From contig NZ_JAHKSH010000003.1 of assembly GCF_019720895.1 (NCBI RefSeq), positions 310,001 to 374,000 of the forward strand: a DNA stretch of 64,000 nt, in the 5' to 3' direction. Position numbers and translations under genes: made by a program. The first letter of the stretch is position 1. Each line of letters opens with the position of its first letter. Under the pieces are notes generated by a model that saw nothing but the letters and a program-made list of their open reading frames with translations, was not told where the DNA came from and made no database searches. This document shows, piece after piece, positions 56,216-63,644 of this stretch. Source of the stretch: Microbacterium salitolerans. Lineage in GTDB: Bacteria; Actinomycetota; Actinomycetes; Actinomycetales; Microbacteriaceae.

Positions 56216-56989
56216 ATGGCAGAACAGCCGCTTCTGGTCCTCGCGAAGATCACGGCGATCCTCGACGCGTTCACGCTCGCGCAGCCGGTGCGGTCCGCGT
56301 CGGAGATCCGCGAGATCACCGGAATGCCCGGGTCCACGACGCACCGCCTGCTCGCCAACCTGGTCGACCACGGATTCCTCGAGCGCGTCGGCGAGCAGTA
56401 CCGGATCGGCGTGAAGATGGCCTACTGGGCGGGCCCCGCGACGCGGGCGCTCGACTTCGTCGAGGCCCTCGCTCCGCAGCTGCAGGCGCTTCGCGACGAG
56501 ACCGGAGAGACGGCCTGCTTCTTCCGGGAGGAACAGGGCGCTCGCGTGTGCACGGGCGTCGCAGAGACCCGGCACGGCCTCAAGCAGGAGATGTACGTGG
56601 GGCGGATCCAGCCGGTGCACGTCGGCAGCTCGGGGCGGGTCATCCTCGCGTGGAGCGACGACCTCCTCGACGAGATCACCTCACACGGCGATCTCCCCGC
56701 GCTCACGGGGGCGACCATCACGGATCCCGAGGTGCTGCGTCGCGCCGTGGAGCAGACGCGCGTCTCCGGATACGCGATCACCGTCGGCGAGCGACTCGAG
56801 GCGGCGTCCGGTCTCGCCGCCCCGGTCTTCGATCAGCACGCGGCTCTCGTGGGTGCTCTCACGGTGATGGGTCCCACGCTGCGGATGCCCAGAGAGGTCT
56901 GCGAGCAGATGGTCGATGCCGTGGTCACCGCGGCCGACGCCCTCACCGCCGTGTTCGGCGGACGGAAGCCTCGCGCGTCGACTGGCTGA
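56216..56989 (+). CDS. IclR-family regulator
   Basis: 257 residues from ATG at 56216, with TATGAT (56204-56209) 6 nt upstream. N-terminal winged helix (V-R-S-A-S-E-I-R-E-I-T-G-M-P-G-S-T-T-H-R-L-L) and the C-terminal IclR ligand domain (V-G-S-S-G-R-V-I-L-A and S-G-Y-A-I-T-V-G-E-R). It is divergent from the permease/CoA-transferase/lyase operon and is its likely regulator; the effector is probably the imported acid. Confidence 0.9.
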   Translation: MAEQPLLVLAKITAILDAFTLAQPVRSASEIREITGMPGSTTHRLLANLVDHGFLERVGEQYRIGVKMAYWAGPATRALDFVEALAPQLQALRDETGETACFFREEQGARVCTGVAETRHGLKQEMYVGRIQPVHVGSSGRVILAWSDDLLDEITSHGDLPALTGATITDPEVLRRAVEQTRVSGYAITVGERLEAASGLAAPVFDQHAALVGALTVMGPTLRMPREVCEQMVDAVVTAADALTAVFGGRKPRASTG

Positions 56990-57016
56990 CGCGCGGGGGG
57001 CGTGGGGAAATGCAAC

Positions 57017-57050
57017 GAACCCTGGGGGCGCTCTGCGCCTCCCAGGGTTC
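57017..57050. terminator. hairpin between IclR gene and tRNA-Gly
   Basis: Ten-base arms GAACCCTGGG and CCCAGGGTTC around a 14-nt GC-rich loop, 5 nt beyond the tRNA 3' end on the minus strand; probably terminates both convergent transcripts. Confidence 0.8.
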
Positions 57051-57055
57051 TGTGT

Positions 57056-57129
57056 TGGAGGGGCTGACGGGAATCGAACCCGCGCTGTCTGCTTGGGAAG
57101 CAGAAGTTCTGCCATTGAACTACAGCCCC
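57056..57129 (-). tRNA. tRNA-Gly (anticodon CCC)
   Basis: Read on the minus strand: acceptor GGGGCTG pairs with CAGCCCC; D-arm GTTC-AATGGCA-GAAC; anticodon stem TCTGC/GCAGA with loop TTCCCAA, anticodon CCC; T-arm GCGGG-TTCGATT-CCCGT; discriminator T. CCA is encoded. Decodes GGG. 74 nt including CCA. Confidence 0.93.
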
Positions 57130-57229
57130 GCATCCGGTGCGTGACCGGATAGACCGAGACTACCCCGCTTCGACGACGGCCCGCAAAGCGCGCGCGGCTC
57201 GCGGCCGCTCGCGCCGTAGACTCGGATCC

Positions 57230-57829
57230 GTGCTGCTCTCCGATCGCGACATCCACGCCGAACTCGATGCCGAGCGGATCCGCCTCGATCCGCTGGATCG
57301 CGGCATGGTGCAGCCGTCGAGCGTCGACGTGCGCATCGACCGGTACTTCCGCCTCTTCAGCAATCACAAGTATCCGTTCATCGACCCGGCGGAGGACCAG
57401 CCCGACCTCACGCACCTCGTCGATGTCGAGCCCGACGAGGCGTTCATCCTGCACCCCGGCGAGTTCGTGCTGGCGAGCACATTCGAGACTGTCACGCTGC
57501 CCGACGACGTCGCTGCGCGCCTCGAGGGCAAGTCATCGCTCGGGCGCCTCGGCCTCCTCACGCACTCGACGGCGGGCTTCATCGACCCCGGGTTCTCGGG
57601 TCACGTGACGCTCGAGCTGTCGAACGTCGCCACCCTCCCCATCAAGCTCTGGCCGGGCATGAAGATCGGGCAGCTCTGCTTCTTCCGTCTGTCGTCGCCC
57701 ACCGAGAACCCCTACGGCACGTCCGGCAACCGCTACCAGGGCCAGCGCGGGCCGACGGCGAGCCGCTCCCACCTCCGGTTCCAGCGCAGCGACGTATCGG
57801 TCACCGACGCCGGGTCTCGCGGAGAGTAG
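57230..57829 (+). CDS. dcd: dCTP deaminase
   Basis: 199 residues from GTG at 57230, with TAGACT (57217-57222) 7 nt upstream. Trimeric dUTPase-fold enzyme; [11 protein letters not shown], the catalytic segment [11 protein letters not shown] and [17 protein letters not shown] identify Dcd. Actinobacterial Dcd often also hydrolyses dUTP (bifunctional). Three 66-bp repeats begin 13 nt after the stop. Confidence 0.95.
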   Translation: MLLSDRDIHAELDAERIRLDPLDRGMVQPSSVDVRIDRYFRLFSNHKYPFIDPAEDQPDLTHLVDVEPDEAFILHPGEFVLASTFETVTLPDDVAARLEGKSSLGRLGLLTHSTAGFIDPGFSGHVTLELSNVATLPIKLWPGMKIGQLCFFRLSSPTENPYGTSGNRYQGQRGPTASRSHLRFQRSDVSVTDAGSRGE

Positions 57830-57842
57830 CCCCGCCCCTCCC

Positions 57843-57908
57843 TGAGGAGATGTGCGCTTCTGAGGAGGGATCCGCGTGTGCGGGTCCTCGACTCGGCACA
57901 TCTCCTCA
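57843..57908. repeat. 66-bp palindromic repeat, copy 2
   Basis: TGAGGAGATGTGC...GCACATCTCCTCA with GGATCCGCG near the middle and an inner TGAGGA/GTCCTC pairing. It follows dcd by 13 nt. The 433-nt gap from 57830 to 58262 holds copies 2, 3 and 4 plus similar GC-rich spacers (GGCGCGGCGCG...GTGGCGCGTTC). Confidence 0.8.
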
Positions 57909-57960
57909 TCCGGGCACGGGCACAGGAATCGGCGCGGCGCGGAGGCCCGTGGCGCGTTCC

Positions 57961-58026
57961 TGAGGAGATGTGCGTTTCTGAGGACGGATCCGCGCGCACG
58001 GGTCCTCAACTCGGCACATCTCCTCA
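57961..58026. repeat. 66-bp palindromic repeat, copy 3
   Basis: Same ends and length as copy 2, spaced 52 nt from it. The spacer after it is nearly the same as that after copy 2, so the unit appears to be a tandem duplication of repeat plus spacer. Confidence 0.8.
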
Positions 58027-58072
58027 TCCGGGCACAGGAATGGGCGCGGCGCGAAGGCCCGTGGCGCGTTCG

Positions 58073-58125
58073 TGAGGAGATGTGTGCTTCTGAGGAGGGA
58101 TCCGCGCGTGTGGGTCTTCAGCACA
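58073..58125. repeat. 66-bp palindromic repeat, copy 4, right arm lost
   Basis: Left arm TGAGGAGATGTG and the GGATCCGCG core are intact, but the right arm degenerates after CTTCA-GCACA. About 53 nt remain. Confidence 0.7.
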
Positions 58126-58262
58126 GCGCGCGGAGGGGTGAGAGGCGCGCCGGCACGTCAGGTGCCGCAACGTGTGCACAGGCGGGAATCTGATCGAGTT
58201 GTCCACAGGTGTCGCGAGATCATGAGGGAGGGCGGATCCTCCGGTTCGCCGAACCCGCCACG

Positions 58263-59099
58263 ATGACGGGGATGAAGCTCTCTCAGGACATGGCCGACCT
58301 CGGTGGCGTCGCGCGGATCACCGACCTGCGCACGCGCGGTCACGGGCGTCGTGCGGTCGAGGGCGCGGTGGCCCGCGGCGAGCTCACGCGTCCGCGGCGC
58401 GGCTGGGTGGCGCTGCCGACAGCTGATCCGATGCTCGTGCACGCGTCGCGCTCGGGGGTCGTGCTGTCCTGCATCACGCAGGCCACGCGACTCGGTCTCT
58501 GGGTGACGCGGCACGAGGCGGTTCACGTCGCCGCGGATCCGCGGTCGGGTGGTGTCCGTCTCGATCGCGCCCGCTCTCACGTGCACTGGGCCCGACCCGT
58601 CGTCGAGCGCGTGCCGGGATCCCTCGAGGATCCGGTGCAGAACGTGCTTGCGCTCACCGCGGACTGTCTGCCGCGAGAGGACGCCGTCGCGACATGGGAG
58701 TCGGCGTTCCACCAGGAGATCACGAGCCGTGCCGCGATGCTCGCCCTGCCCCTCAAGCGGGCGGCGCGCGAGGTGGCGGAACGGGCGACGCCGTTCTCTG
58801 ACGCCGGGACAGAGAGCATCTTCATCCAACGGCTGAGCTGGTTGAAGGTGCGCATCGTCCAACAGGTCTGGCTTCACGGTCATCGCGTGGACGCGCTCGT
58901 CGGGGATCGACTCGTCGTTCAGGTCGACGGCGGCCATCACGTCGGCGCGCAGCGCGACTCCGACATCGCGCATGACGCGAAGCTCAAACTGGCGGGCTAC
59001 CACGTGATCCGCGTGAGCTACCGCCAGCTGATGCACGACTGGCCCGCGGTGCAGCAGCTCATCCTCGAGGCGATCGCCCAGGGGCTCCATCTCGCCTGA
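58263..59099 (+). CDS. AbiEi-like N-terminus plus DUF559 endonuclease-like protein
   Basis: 278 residues from ATG at 58263; GTG at 58209 and ATG at 58272 are alternatives. The N-terminal part (L-G-G-V-A-R-I-T-D-L-R-T-R-G...R-G-E-L-T-R-P-R-R-G) is the winged-helix module also seen in AbiEi antitoxins. The C-terminal part (about 195-270: H-R-V-D-A-L-V-G-D-R-L-V-V-Q-V-D-G-G-H-H and G-Y-H-V-I-R-V-S) is a DUF559/Vsr-like PD-(D/E)xK nuclease fold. Function unknown; often multicopy in Microbacteriaceae. The stop TGA is also the first three bases of repeat copy 5. Confidence 0.8.
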   Translation: MTGMKLSQDMADLGGVARITDLRTRGHGRRAVEGAVARGELTRPRRGWVALPTADPMLVHASRSGVVLSCITQATRLGLWVTRHEAVHVAADPRSGGVRLDRARSHVHWARPVVERVPGSLEDPVQNVLALTADCLPREDAVATWESAFHQEITSRAAMLALPLKRAAREVAERATPFSDAGTESIFIQRLSWLKVRIVQQVWLHGHRVDALVGDRLVVQVDGGHHVGAQRDSDIAHDAKLKLAGYHVIRVSYRQLMHDWPAVQQLILEAIAQGLHLA

Positions 59100-59160
59100 G
59101 GACATGTGCGCTTTGAGGGGGATCCGCGTGTGCGGGTCCTCAACCCGGCGCGTGTCCTCG
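59097..59160. repeat. 66-bp-family repeat, copy 5 (64 bp)
   Basis: Starts TGAGGACATGTGC and ends GCGTGTCCTCG. It supplies the stop codon of the preceding gene. The gap from 59100 to 59443 holds copies 5, 6 and 7 and a terminator. Confidence 0.75.
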
Positions 59161-59195
59161 GTGCGGCGCGGGTGCCGGCCAGCGCGGTGCGTTCG

Positions 59196-59261
59196 TGAGG
59201 AGATGTGCGCATGTGAGGAGGGTTCCGCGTGTGCGGATCCTCAACCCGGCACATGTCCTCA
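59196..59261. repeat. 66-bp palindromic repeat, copy 6
   Basis: TGAGGAGATGTGC...GCACATGTCCTCA; same length as the consensus, with the right arm changed by one base. Confidence 0.8.
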
Positions 59262-59298
59262 TCTCGGCAGGGGCACAGGTGAGCCCGTGGCGCGTGCG

Positions 59299-59364
59299 TG
59301 AGGAGATGCGCGCTTCTGAGGACGGATCCGCCCGCACGGGTCCTCATCCCGGCGCATCTCCTCA
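59299..59364. repeat. 66-bp palindromic repeat, copy 7
   Basis: TGAGGAGATGCGC...GCGCATCTCCTCA. Both arms carry the same compensating change (TG to CG, CA to CG), which keeps the pairing intact. Confidence 0.8.
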
Positions 59365-59403
59365 TCCCCGCGCGCAGCGCCTCTCCGGGGATCCCGGCAC
59401 GCG

Positions 59404-59432
59404 AAAGGGGCCCGGCCGCAGCCGAGCCCCCG
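59404..59432 (-). terminator. terminator of the GDPD gene
   Basis: GGGGCCCGGC, a 4-nt loop CGCA, then GCCGAGCCCC: a hairpin with one mismatch, 12 nt after the stop on the minus strand. Confidence 0.65.
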
Positions 59433-59443
59433 CGTGCGTGGTG

Positions 59444-60319
59444 TTACTTTCGCGCCTGGAGCACGTCGAAGACGACGTCGGGCACGTCGCTGATGAGGCC
59501 GTCCACGTCGGCGTCGAGCAGGCGGTGCATCGTCGGCTCGTCGTTGACCGTGTAGACGTTCGTCTTCATGCCGGCGTCGTGGATGGCCTCCACGTATTCC
59601 GGCGTCACCGCGTTCTTGTTCGGGTTGACCTCGTCGGCCCACTCGCCGTACGCGGCCATGGACTCGACCGGGACGGTGCCGAGCAGCCCGGTCGGGGTCT
59701 CCGGCGAGATCTCGTTGTAGGTCTCCATCGACTCCCAGTCGAAGCTCTGGACCGAGAGGCGACCCGAGTTGAGCGCCGAGTTGACGTAGCCCGGGTACGA
59801 CGCGAAGACGTCGTAGACGGCCTGCTCGACGCCCGGGTGGAGTTCGGGGCTCTTGAGCTCCATGATGATGCCGCTGCGGGATCCGCGGACCTGCTCGACC
59901 ATCTCGGCGAGCGTGGGGATCTGCTCGCCCGCGAACTCCTCGCCGAACCAGGAGCCGGCATCGAGCTGCTTGAGCTCGTCGAGCGTGTAGTCGCCGACGA
60001 AGTGCGACGCGCGGTCGGGGAAGACCTCTTCGACGTTCGTCGTGCGCGTCAGCGTCGTGTCGTGGAGGAGCACGGGCACGCCGTCCTTCGAGAGCTGCAC
60101 GTCCGACTCGATGAGCGTCGCGCGCTGCTCGATGCCGACCCGGAACGCCGAGAGCGTGTTCTCGGGCGCGTACGCCGAGGCGCCGCGGTGCGCGATGACC
60201 GTGGTCGAGACATGCTCGGGCTGTCCGGGCTCGCCCGGGGCCGCGGAAGCGGGAACGGCGACGAGCGAGAGTCCGACGGCGGCGACGGCGCCGGCTCCGA
60301 CGAGGTGGCGGATGCGCAT
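59444..60319 (-). CDS. secreted glycerophosphodiester phosphodiesterase
   Basis: 291 residues from ATG at 60319 behind AAGGAGA. Sec signal peptide (M-R-I-R-H-L-V-G-A-G-A-V-A-A...A-S-A) with no lipobox, so secreted. GDPD fold: catalytic I-A-H-R-G-A-S-A-Y-A-P-E-N-T, E-S-D-V-Q-L-S-K-D-G-V-P-V-L-L-H-D. It hydrolyses glycerophosphodiesters to glycerol 3-phosphate and alcohol, probably scavenging phosphate or glycerol from lipids. Confidence 0.92.
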   Translation of the reverse strand: MRIRHLVGAGAVAAVGLSLVAVPASAAPGEPGQPEHVSTTVIAHRGASAYAPENTLSAFRVGIEQRATLIESDVQLSKDGVPVLLHDTTLTRTTNVEEVFPDRASHFVGDYTLDELKQLDAGSWFGEEFAGEQIPTLAEMVEQVRGSRSGIIMELKSPELHPGVEQAVYDVFASYPGYVNSALNSGRLSVQSFDWESMETYNEISPETPTGLLGTVPVESMAAYGEWADEVNPNKNAVTPEYVEAIHDAGMKTNVYTVNDEPTMHRLLDADVDGLISDVPDVVFDVLQARK

Positions 60320-60531
60320 GGGTTCTCCTTGAGATGCGGGTGAGGATCCGGGCGGATCCGCCCCTCACGCTGGCCGCATGCCGTGACCATTCCGTGATCT
60401 GCGTCTGGATGACAGGTGACGATTTGCGTGCCATGGCGACGCGCAGGCGAACAGTCGGAGAAGAGGGTTGCACGCCTCAGGGCGCGGCCGCTTCAATGCG
60501 GACTCGGCGCCTCCGCGGCTACGATCACGGC

Positions 60532-60834
60532 ATGACGTACGACGCCGAGATCGCCGACCGCGTGCGCGCGATCATCGGCGAGGCCGACGAGAAGCGCATG
60601 ATGGGCAGCCTCGCGTTCCTCGTGAACGGCCACATCGCCGTCGGAGTCTCGGGCGACGAGGTGTTCTTCCCTGTCGGCGGCGGCGCGGCGCTCGACCTCG
60701 CGGTGCAGCGCGGCGCGCACCGCCTCACGATGACGGGCGGGCGCACGGCCCCCTTCGCCGCGCTCACGGATCCCGATGACGACACGCTCGCGGAGTGGAT
60801 CCCCGAGGCCGTCGCGCGGGCGCAGGCGCGCTGA
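60532..60834 (+). CDS. TfoX N-terminal-domain protein
   Basis: 100 residues from ATG at 60532, with TACGAT (60520-60525) 6 nt upstream; the longer frame from 60334 is rejected. I-A-D-R-V-R-A-I-I-G-E, E-K-R-M-M-G-S-L-A-F-L-V-N-G-H-I-A-V-G-V-S-G and W-I-P-E-A match the N-terminal TfoX/Sxy family. Single-domain members are widespread outside naturally competent bacteria, and their role is unclear. Confidence 0.85.
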   Translation: MTYDAEIADRVRAIIGEADEKRMMGSLAFLVNGHIAVGVSGDEVFFPVGGGAALDLAVQRGAHRLTMTGGRTAPFAALTDPDDDTLAEWIPEAVARAQAR

Positions 60835-60871
60835 GCCCGCATCTCCTCGGGAGTGCTCGGATGCGCTGTTG

Positions 60872-60937
60872 TGAGGAGAAGTGCCTTCCTGAGGAGGATC
60901 CGCGGGTGAACGGTCCTCAGGAGCGCACATCTCCGCA
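60872..60937. repeat. 66-bp palindromic repeat, copy 8
   Basis: TGAGGAGAAGTGC...GCGCACATCTCCGCA with the GGATCCGCG core; same length, both ends with base changes. It lies between convergent genes. Confidence 0.7.
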
Positions 60938-60962
60938 GCGCCGTCCGCCCGCCGGTCCCGCC

Positions 60963-61325
60963 CTACGCCACGTCGCCGTCGACGTACACCCAGCGGCCCG
61001 CGCGCTGCGCGAAGCGCGAGTGCTCCCGCAGCTCTCCGGGGCCGCTCGGACCCTCGAAGCTCGCGACGAAGTCGACCGTGTCGTCGCCCGCGTCGAGGAT
61101 CTCGAGGCTCGTCCAGCGGATCCCCTTCTCAGGCGCGAGGTCGTCGGGGCGCGTGCGCGGATGCCACGTGCGCGCGAGATAGAAGGCGTCGCCCTTGGCG
61201 AAGGCCGCGTATCGGGAGCGCATGAGCTCCTGAGGCGTCTGCGCCTCGCGCTCGCCGCGGTGCAGCGCACCGCAGCAGTCGGCGTACGGCAGGTCGGATC
61301 CGCAGGGGCAGGCGTCGGTCGTCAC
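60963..61325 (-). CDS. YchJ/UPF0225-family SEC-C motif protein
   Basis: 120 residues from GTG at 61325; TACCGT (complement at 61332-61337) lies 6 nt upstream and fixes this start over the one at 61349. N-terminal SEC-C zinc motif C-P-C-G-S-D-L-P-Y-A-D-C-C and an NTF2-like C-terminal domain (L-M-R-S-R-Y-A-A-F, W-V-Y-V-D-G). Cytosolic; the role of the family is unknown. Short form lacking the C-terminal second SEC-C of E. coli YchJ. Confidence 0.88.
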   Translation of the reverse strand: MTTDACPCGSDLPYADCCGALHRGEREAQTPQELMRSRYAAFAKGDAFYLARTWHPRTRPDDLAPEKGIRWTSLEILDAGDDTVDFVASFEGPSGPGELREHSRFAQRAGRWVYVDGDVA

Positions 61326-61474
61326 GGATCCACGGTACGCGGGCGGCATGTGCGGTGTTCCCGCTGGGGCGCCGCCGATGGCCCCTCGTGGGGTCGGTGA
61401 GGCTCCGCCGAATGGGGGATGCGCCCGCGGAGGAACCAGGAGAGGCTGGGGCCACCACGGGAGAAGGGGACCTC

Positions 61475-62707
61475 ATGAGAACTGCCGCTGCACGCGGTGC
61501 CACTCGCACGACCGAACGCAGCATCGCGCCCGACCTCGCGCGCGGATTCGCACTGCTGTTCATCGCGATCGCGAACACGCCGTTCTACCTCTGGGGGAGC
61601 GAATCCGACAGCGTCGTGAGCGCGCACCCGAGCGGGGGATCCGCCCTCGACCAGGTCGTCGACGCCCTCACGATCGTCATGGTCGACGGCCGCACGTATC
61701 CGCTGTTCGCCTTCCTGTTCGGCTACGGCATCGTGCAGATGCACCGCCGCCAGATGAGCGCGGGAGCCGACGAGAAGGCGGCGCGGGGAATCCTGCAGCG
61801 CCGCAACCTCTGGCTGCTCGCCTTCGGCTTCGTGCACGCGCTGCTGCTCTGGATGGGCGACGTGCTCGGCGCCTACGGCCTCGCGGGGCTGCTGCTCGTG
61901 TGGCTGTTCCTGCGCCGGAAGGATCGCACGCTGCTCACGTGGGCGTGGATCCTCTGGGGGCTCCTCGCGGTCGGCAGCCTCTTCGCAGTCATCGGGGGGC
62001 TCGCGATGGCGATGATCCCGATCGACCCCGACATGTTCGCGGGCCCCAGCATGCACGCGACGCAGGGCGAATCGAACTATCTGCTGTCGATGCTGGAACG
62101 CGGTGGGTTCTGGTTCCTGCTCACCATCGGCCAGGGCGTCGTCGGCCTCGTCGTGCCGATCATGATCCTCGTGGCGTTCTGGGCGGCGCGGCGCGGGATC
62201 CTCGAGAATCCCCTCGAGCACGTGACGCTCCTGCGCACGGTCGCGATCGTCGGCATCGGCGTCGGGTGGCTCGGCGGCGTGCCCTCGATGCTCACCCACG
62301 TCGGCGTGATCGACCTGCCGATCCACGCGTCGTGGGCGTTCGCGGGGCTCTCCGCGGCGACGGGGGCGTTCGCCGGCGTCGGATACGCCGCGCTGTTCGG
62401 CCTGATCGGCGGCGCGATCGAGCGCCGCCGACGCGGGCGTGAGGCCCCGCGCCGCCTGGGATTCACCGGCGCCGTCGTCGCCGTCGGCAAGCGGTCGCTG
62501 TCGAGCTACCTCATGCAGTCGGTCATCTGCGCACCAGTGCTCGCGGCCTGGGGCCTCGGACTGGGCGGCGTGATGAACAGCACCGAGATGGTGCTGTTCG
62601 CGATCGCCGTGTGGGCTGTGACGCTGCTGCTGTCGGCGATCTGGGAGGCGAAGGGCTGGCGCGGCCCCGCCGAGATCCTCCTGCGGCGCCTCGTCTATCG
62701 GCGCTGA
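61475..62707 (+). CDS. DUF418-domain membrane protein
   Basis: 410 residues from ATG at 61475 behind GAGAAGGGG. About ten hydrophobic helices: R-S-I-A-P-D-L-A-R-G-F-A-L-L-F-I-A-I-A-N at the start, F-A-F-L-F-G-Y-G-I-V in helix 3, and the C-terminal DUF418 region with G-K-R-S-L-S-S-Y-L-M-Q-S-V-I and W-R-G-P-A-E-I-L-L-R-R. The YeiB-like family is related to acyltransferase-3 proteins; a transport or acyl-transfer role is unproven. Confidence 0.88.
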   Translation: MRTAAARGATRTTERSIAPDLARGFALLFIAIANTPFYLWGSESDSVVSAHPSGGSALDQVVDALTIVMVDGRTYPLFAFLFGYGIVQMHRRQMSAGADEKAARGILQRRNLWLLAFGFVHALLLWMGDVLGAYGLAGLLLVWLFLRRKDRTLLTWAWILWGLLAVGSLFAVIGGLAMAMIPIDPDMFAGPSMHATQGESNYLLSMLERGGFWFLLTIGQGVVGLVVPIMILVAFWAARRGILENPLEHVTLLRTVAIVGIGVGWLGGVPSMLTHVGVIDLPIHASWAFAGLSAATGAFAGVGYAALFGLIGGAIERRRRGREAPRRLGFTGAVVAVGKRSLSSYLMQSVICAPVLAAWGLGLGGVMNSTEMVLFAIAVWAVTLLLSAIWEAKGWRGPAEILLRRLVYRR

Positions 62708-62777
62708 CGAGCGACCCCGAACGAACCCGAACACGGATCCCTCGGGGCTCGCCCCTGCGCCGCACTAGCGTCGAGAA

Positions 62778-63644
62778 GTGTTCCTTGCACTGCAGATCCC
62801 GGGGCTGAGCCCCGACCAGTCGACGCTCATCATCGCGCTCTTCGCGGTGGTGATCGGCGGCGGGGCCATCGCCATCACGCTCGCGTTCGTCGTCCGCGGC
62901 CGCCGCATGCGGCGCTTCCGGGAAGGACCGGGTGATCCCTCCGTGCCGGCGCCGACGGATCCGTGGCGCCGCTTCGCGGGCGCACTCGCCGCGCCGTATG
63001 CGCGCAGCGAGTGGCAGGCGACGAAGGGCGCTCGGCGTCGGCACGCTCCTGAGCAGGTGTTCTTCGGGTTCGCGTCGGCGCTGCCTTTCCCGATGGCGGT
63101 CTCGCAGCTGAGCAGGGACTGGGGCGTGAAGAACGCGGCGACCGCGGATGCCGTGTGCATCGAGCGCGTCTCGCGGGCGCTCACGGGAGCGCGCACGGTG
63201 CTGTGCGCCGTCCCGGAGCTGGATTCCGACGCGGTGCGCGAGCGGCTCGCCGAGGCCGGGGCACCGGAGGAGGCGGTCGACATGCTCGAGCTCGACACTC
63301 TCGTCGAGATCCGCGAGATGGAAGGCGTCGTCGACGGCGCCGAGGAGCGCCGCGACGCCCTCGCCTTCGACGTCGCTCGCTTCGCGAACCTCGTGCGCTG
63401 GTCGGCGTACGTCGGGTTCCACTCGGCCGAGCGCGGCCGCGAGGATCTCGACGTGCTCGCCACGTGCGCGCTCGTCGCCGCAGACGGCTGGGGCGATTAT
63501 GGATCCCGCTACCTGCGCGGGCTGGCGCAGTCGGGGTACGGCGGGTTCCGCCACGGCGGCATGAAGCGCTACGAGAAGGCCATCGCCTGGCTCATGTCCG
63601 ACGCGGCGAGCCCGTGGGCACAGACGCCGTGGGGCGCGCGGTGA
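62778..63644 (+). CDS. DUF1266-like protein with N-terminal membrane anchor
   Basis: 288 residues from GTG at 62778, with TAGCGT (62766-62771) 6 nt upstream. One helix (about 13-37, L-I-I-A-L-F-A-V-V-I-G-G-G-A-I-A-I-T-L-A) followed by a soluble helical domain ending in F-D-V-A-R-F-A-N-L-V-R-W, G-W-G-D-Y-G-S-R-Y-L-R-G-L, which resembles DUF1266. Overlaps the next gene by GTGA. Function unknown. Confidence 0.72.
   Translation: MFLALQIPGLSPDQSTLIIALFAVVIGGGAIAITLAFVVRGRRMRRFREGPGDPSVPAPTDPWRRFAGALAAPYARSEWQATKGARRRHAPEQVFFGFASALPFPMAVSQLSRDWGVKNAATADAVCIERVSRALTGARTVLCAVPELDSDAVRERLAEAGAPEEAVDMLELDTLVEIREMEGVVDGAEERRDALAFDVARFANLVRWSAYVGFHSAERGREDLDVLATCALVAADGWGDYGSRYLRGLAQSGYGGFRHGGMKRYEKAIAWLMSDAASPWAQTPWGAR

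Noticed and set aside
57056-57129. Integration site at the tRNA-Gly gene
   Set aside because: No duplicated tRNA end and no integrase within the window; the flanks are ordinary genes plus repeats.
57876-58193. Small open frames inside the 66-bp repeat cluster
   Set aside because: They simply read the repeats in several frames and start or stop differently in each copy.
57843-59364. CRISPR array
   Set aside because: Repeats are self-complementary over their whole length, spacers are similar to each other and irregular, and no cas gene is present.
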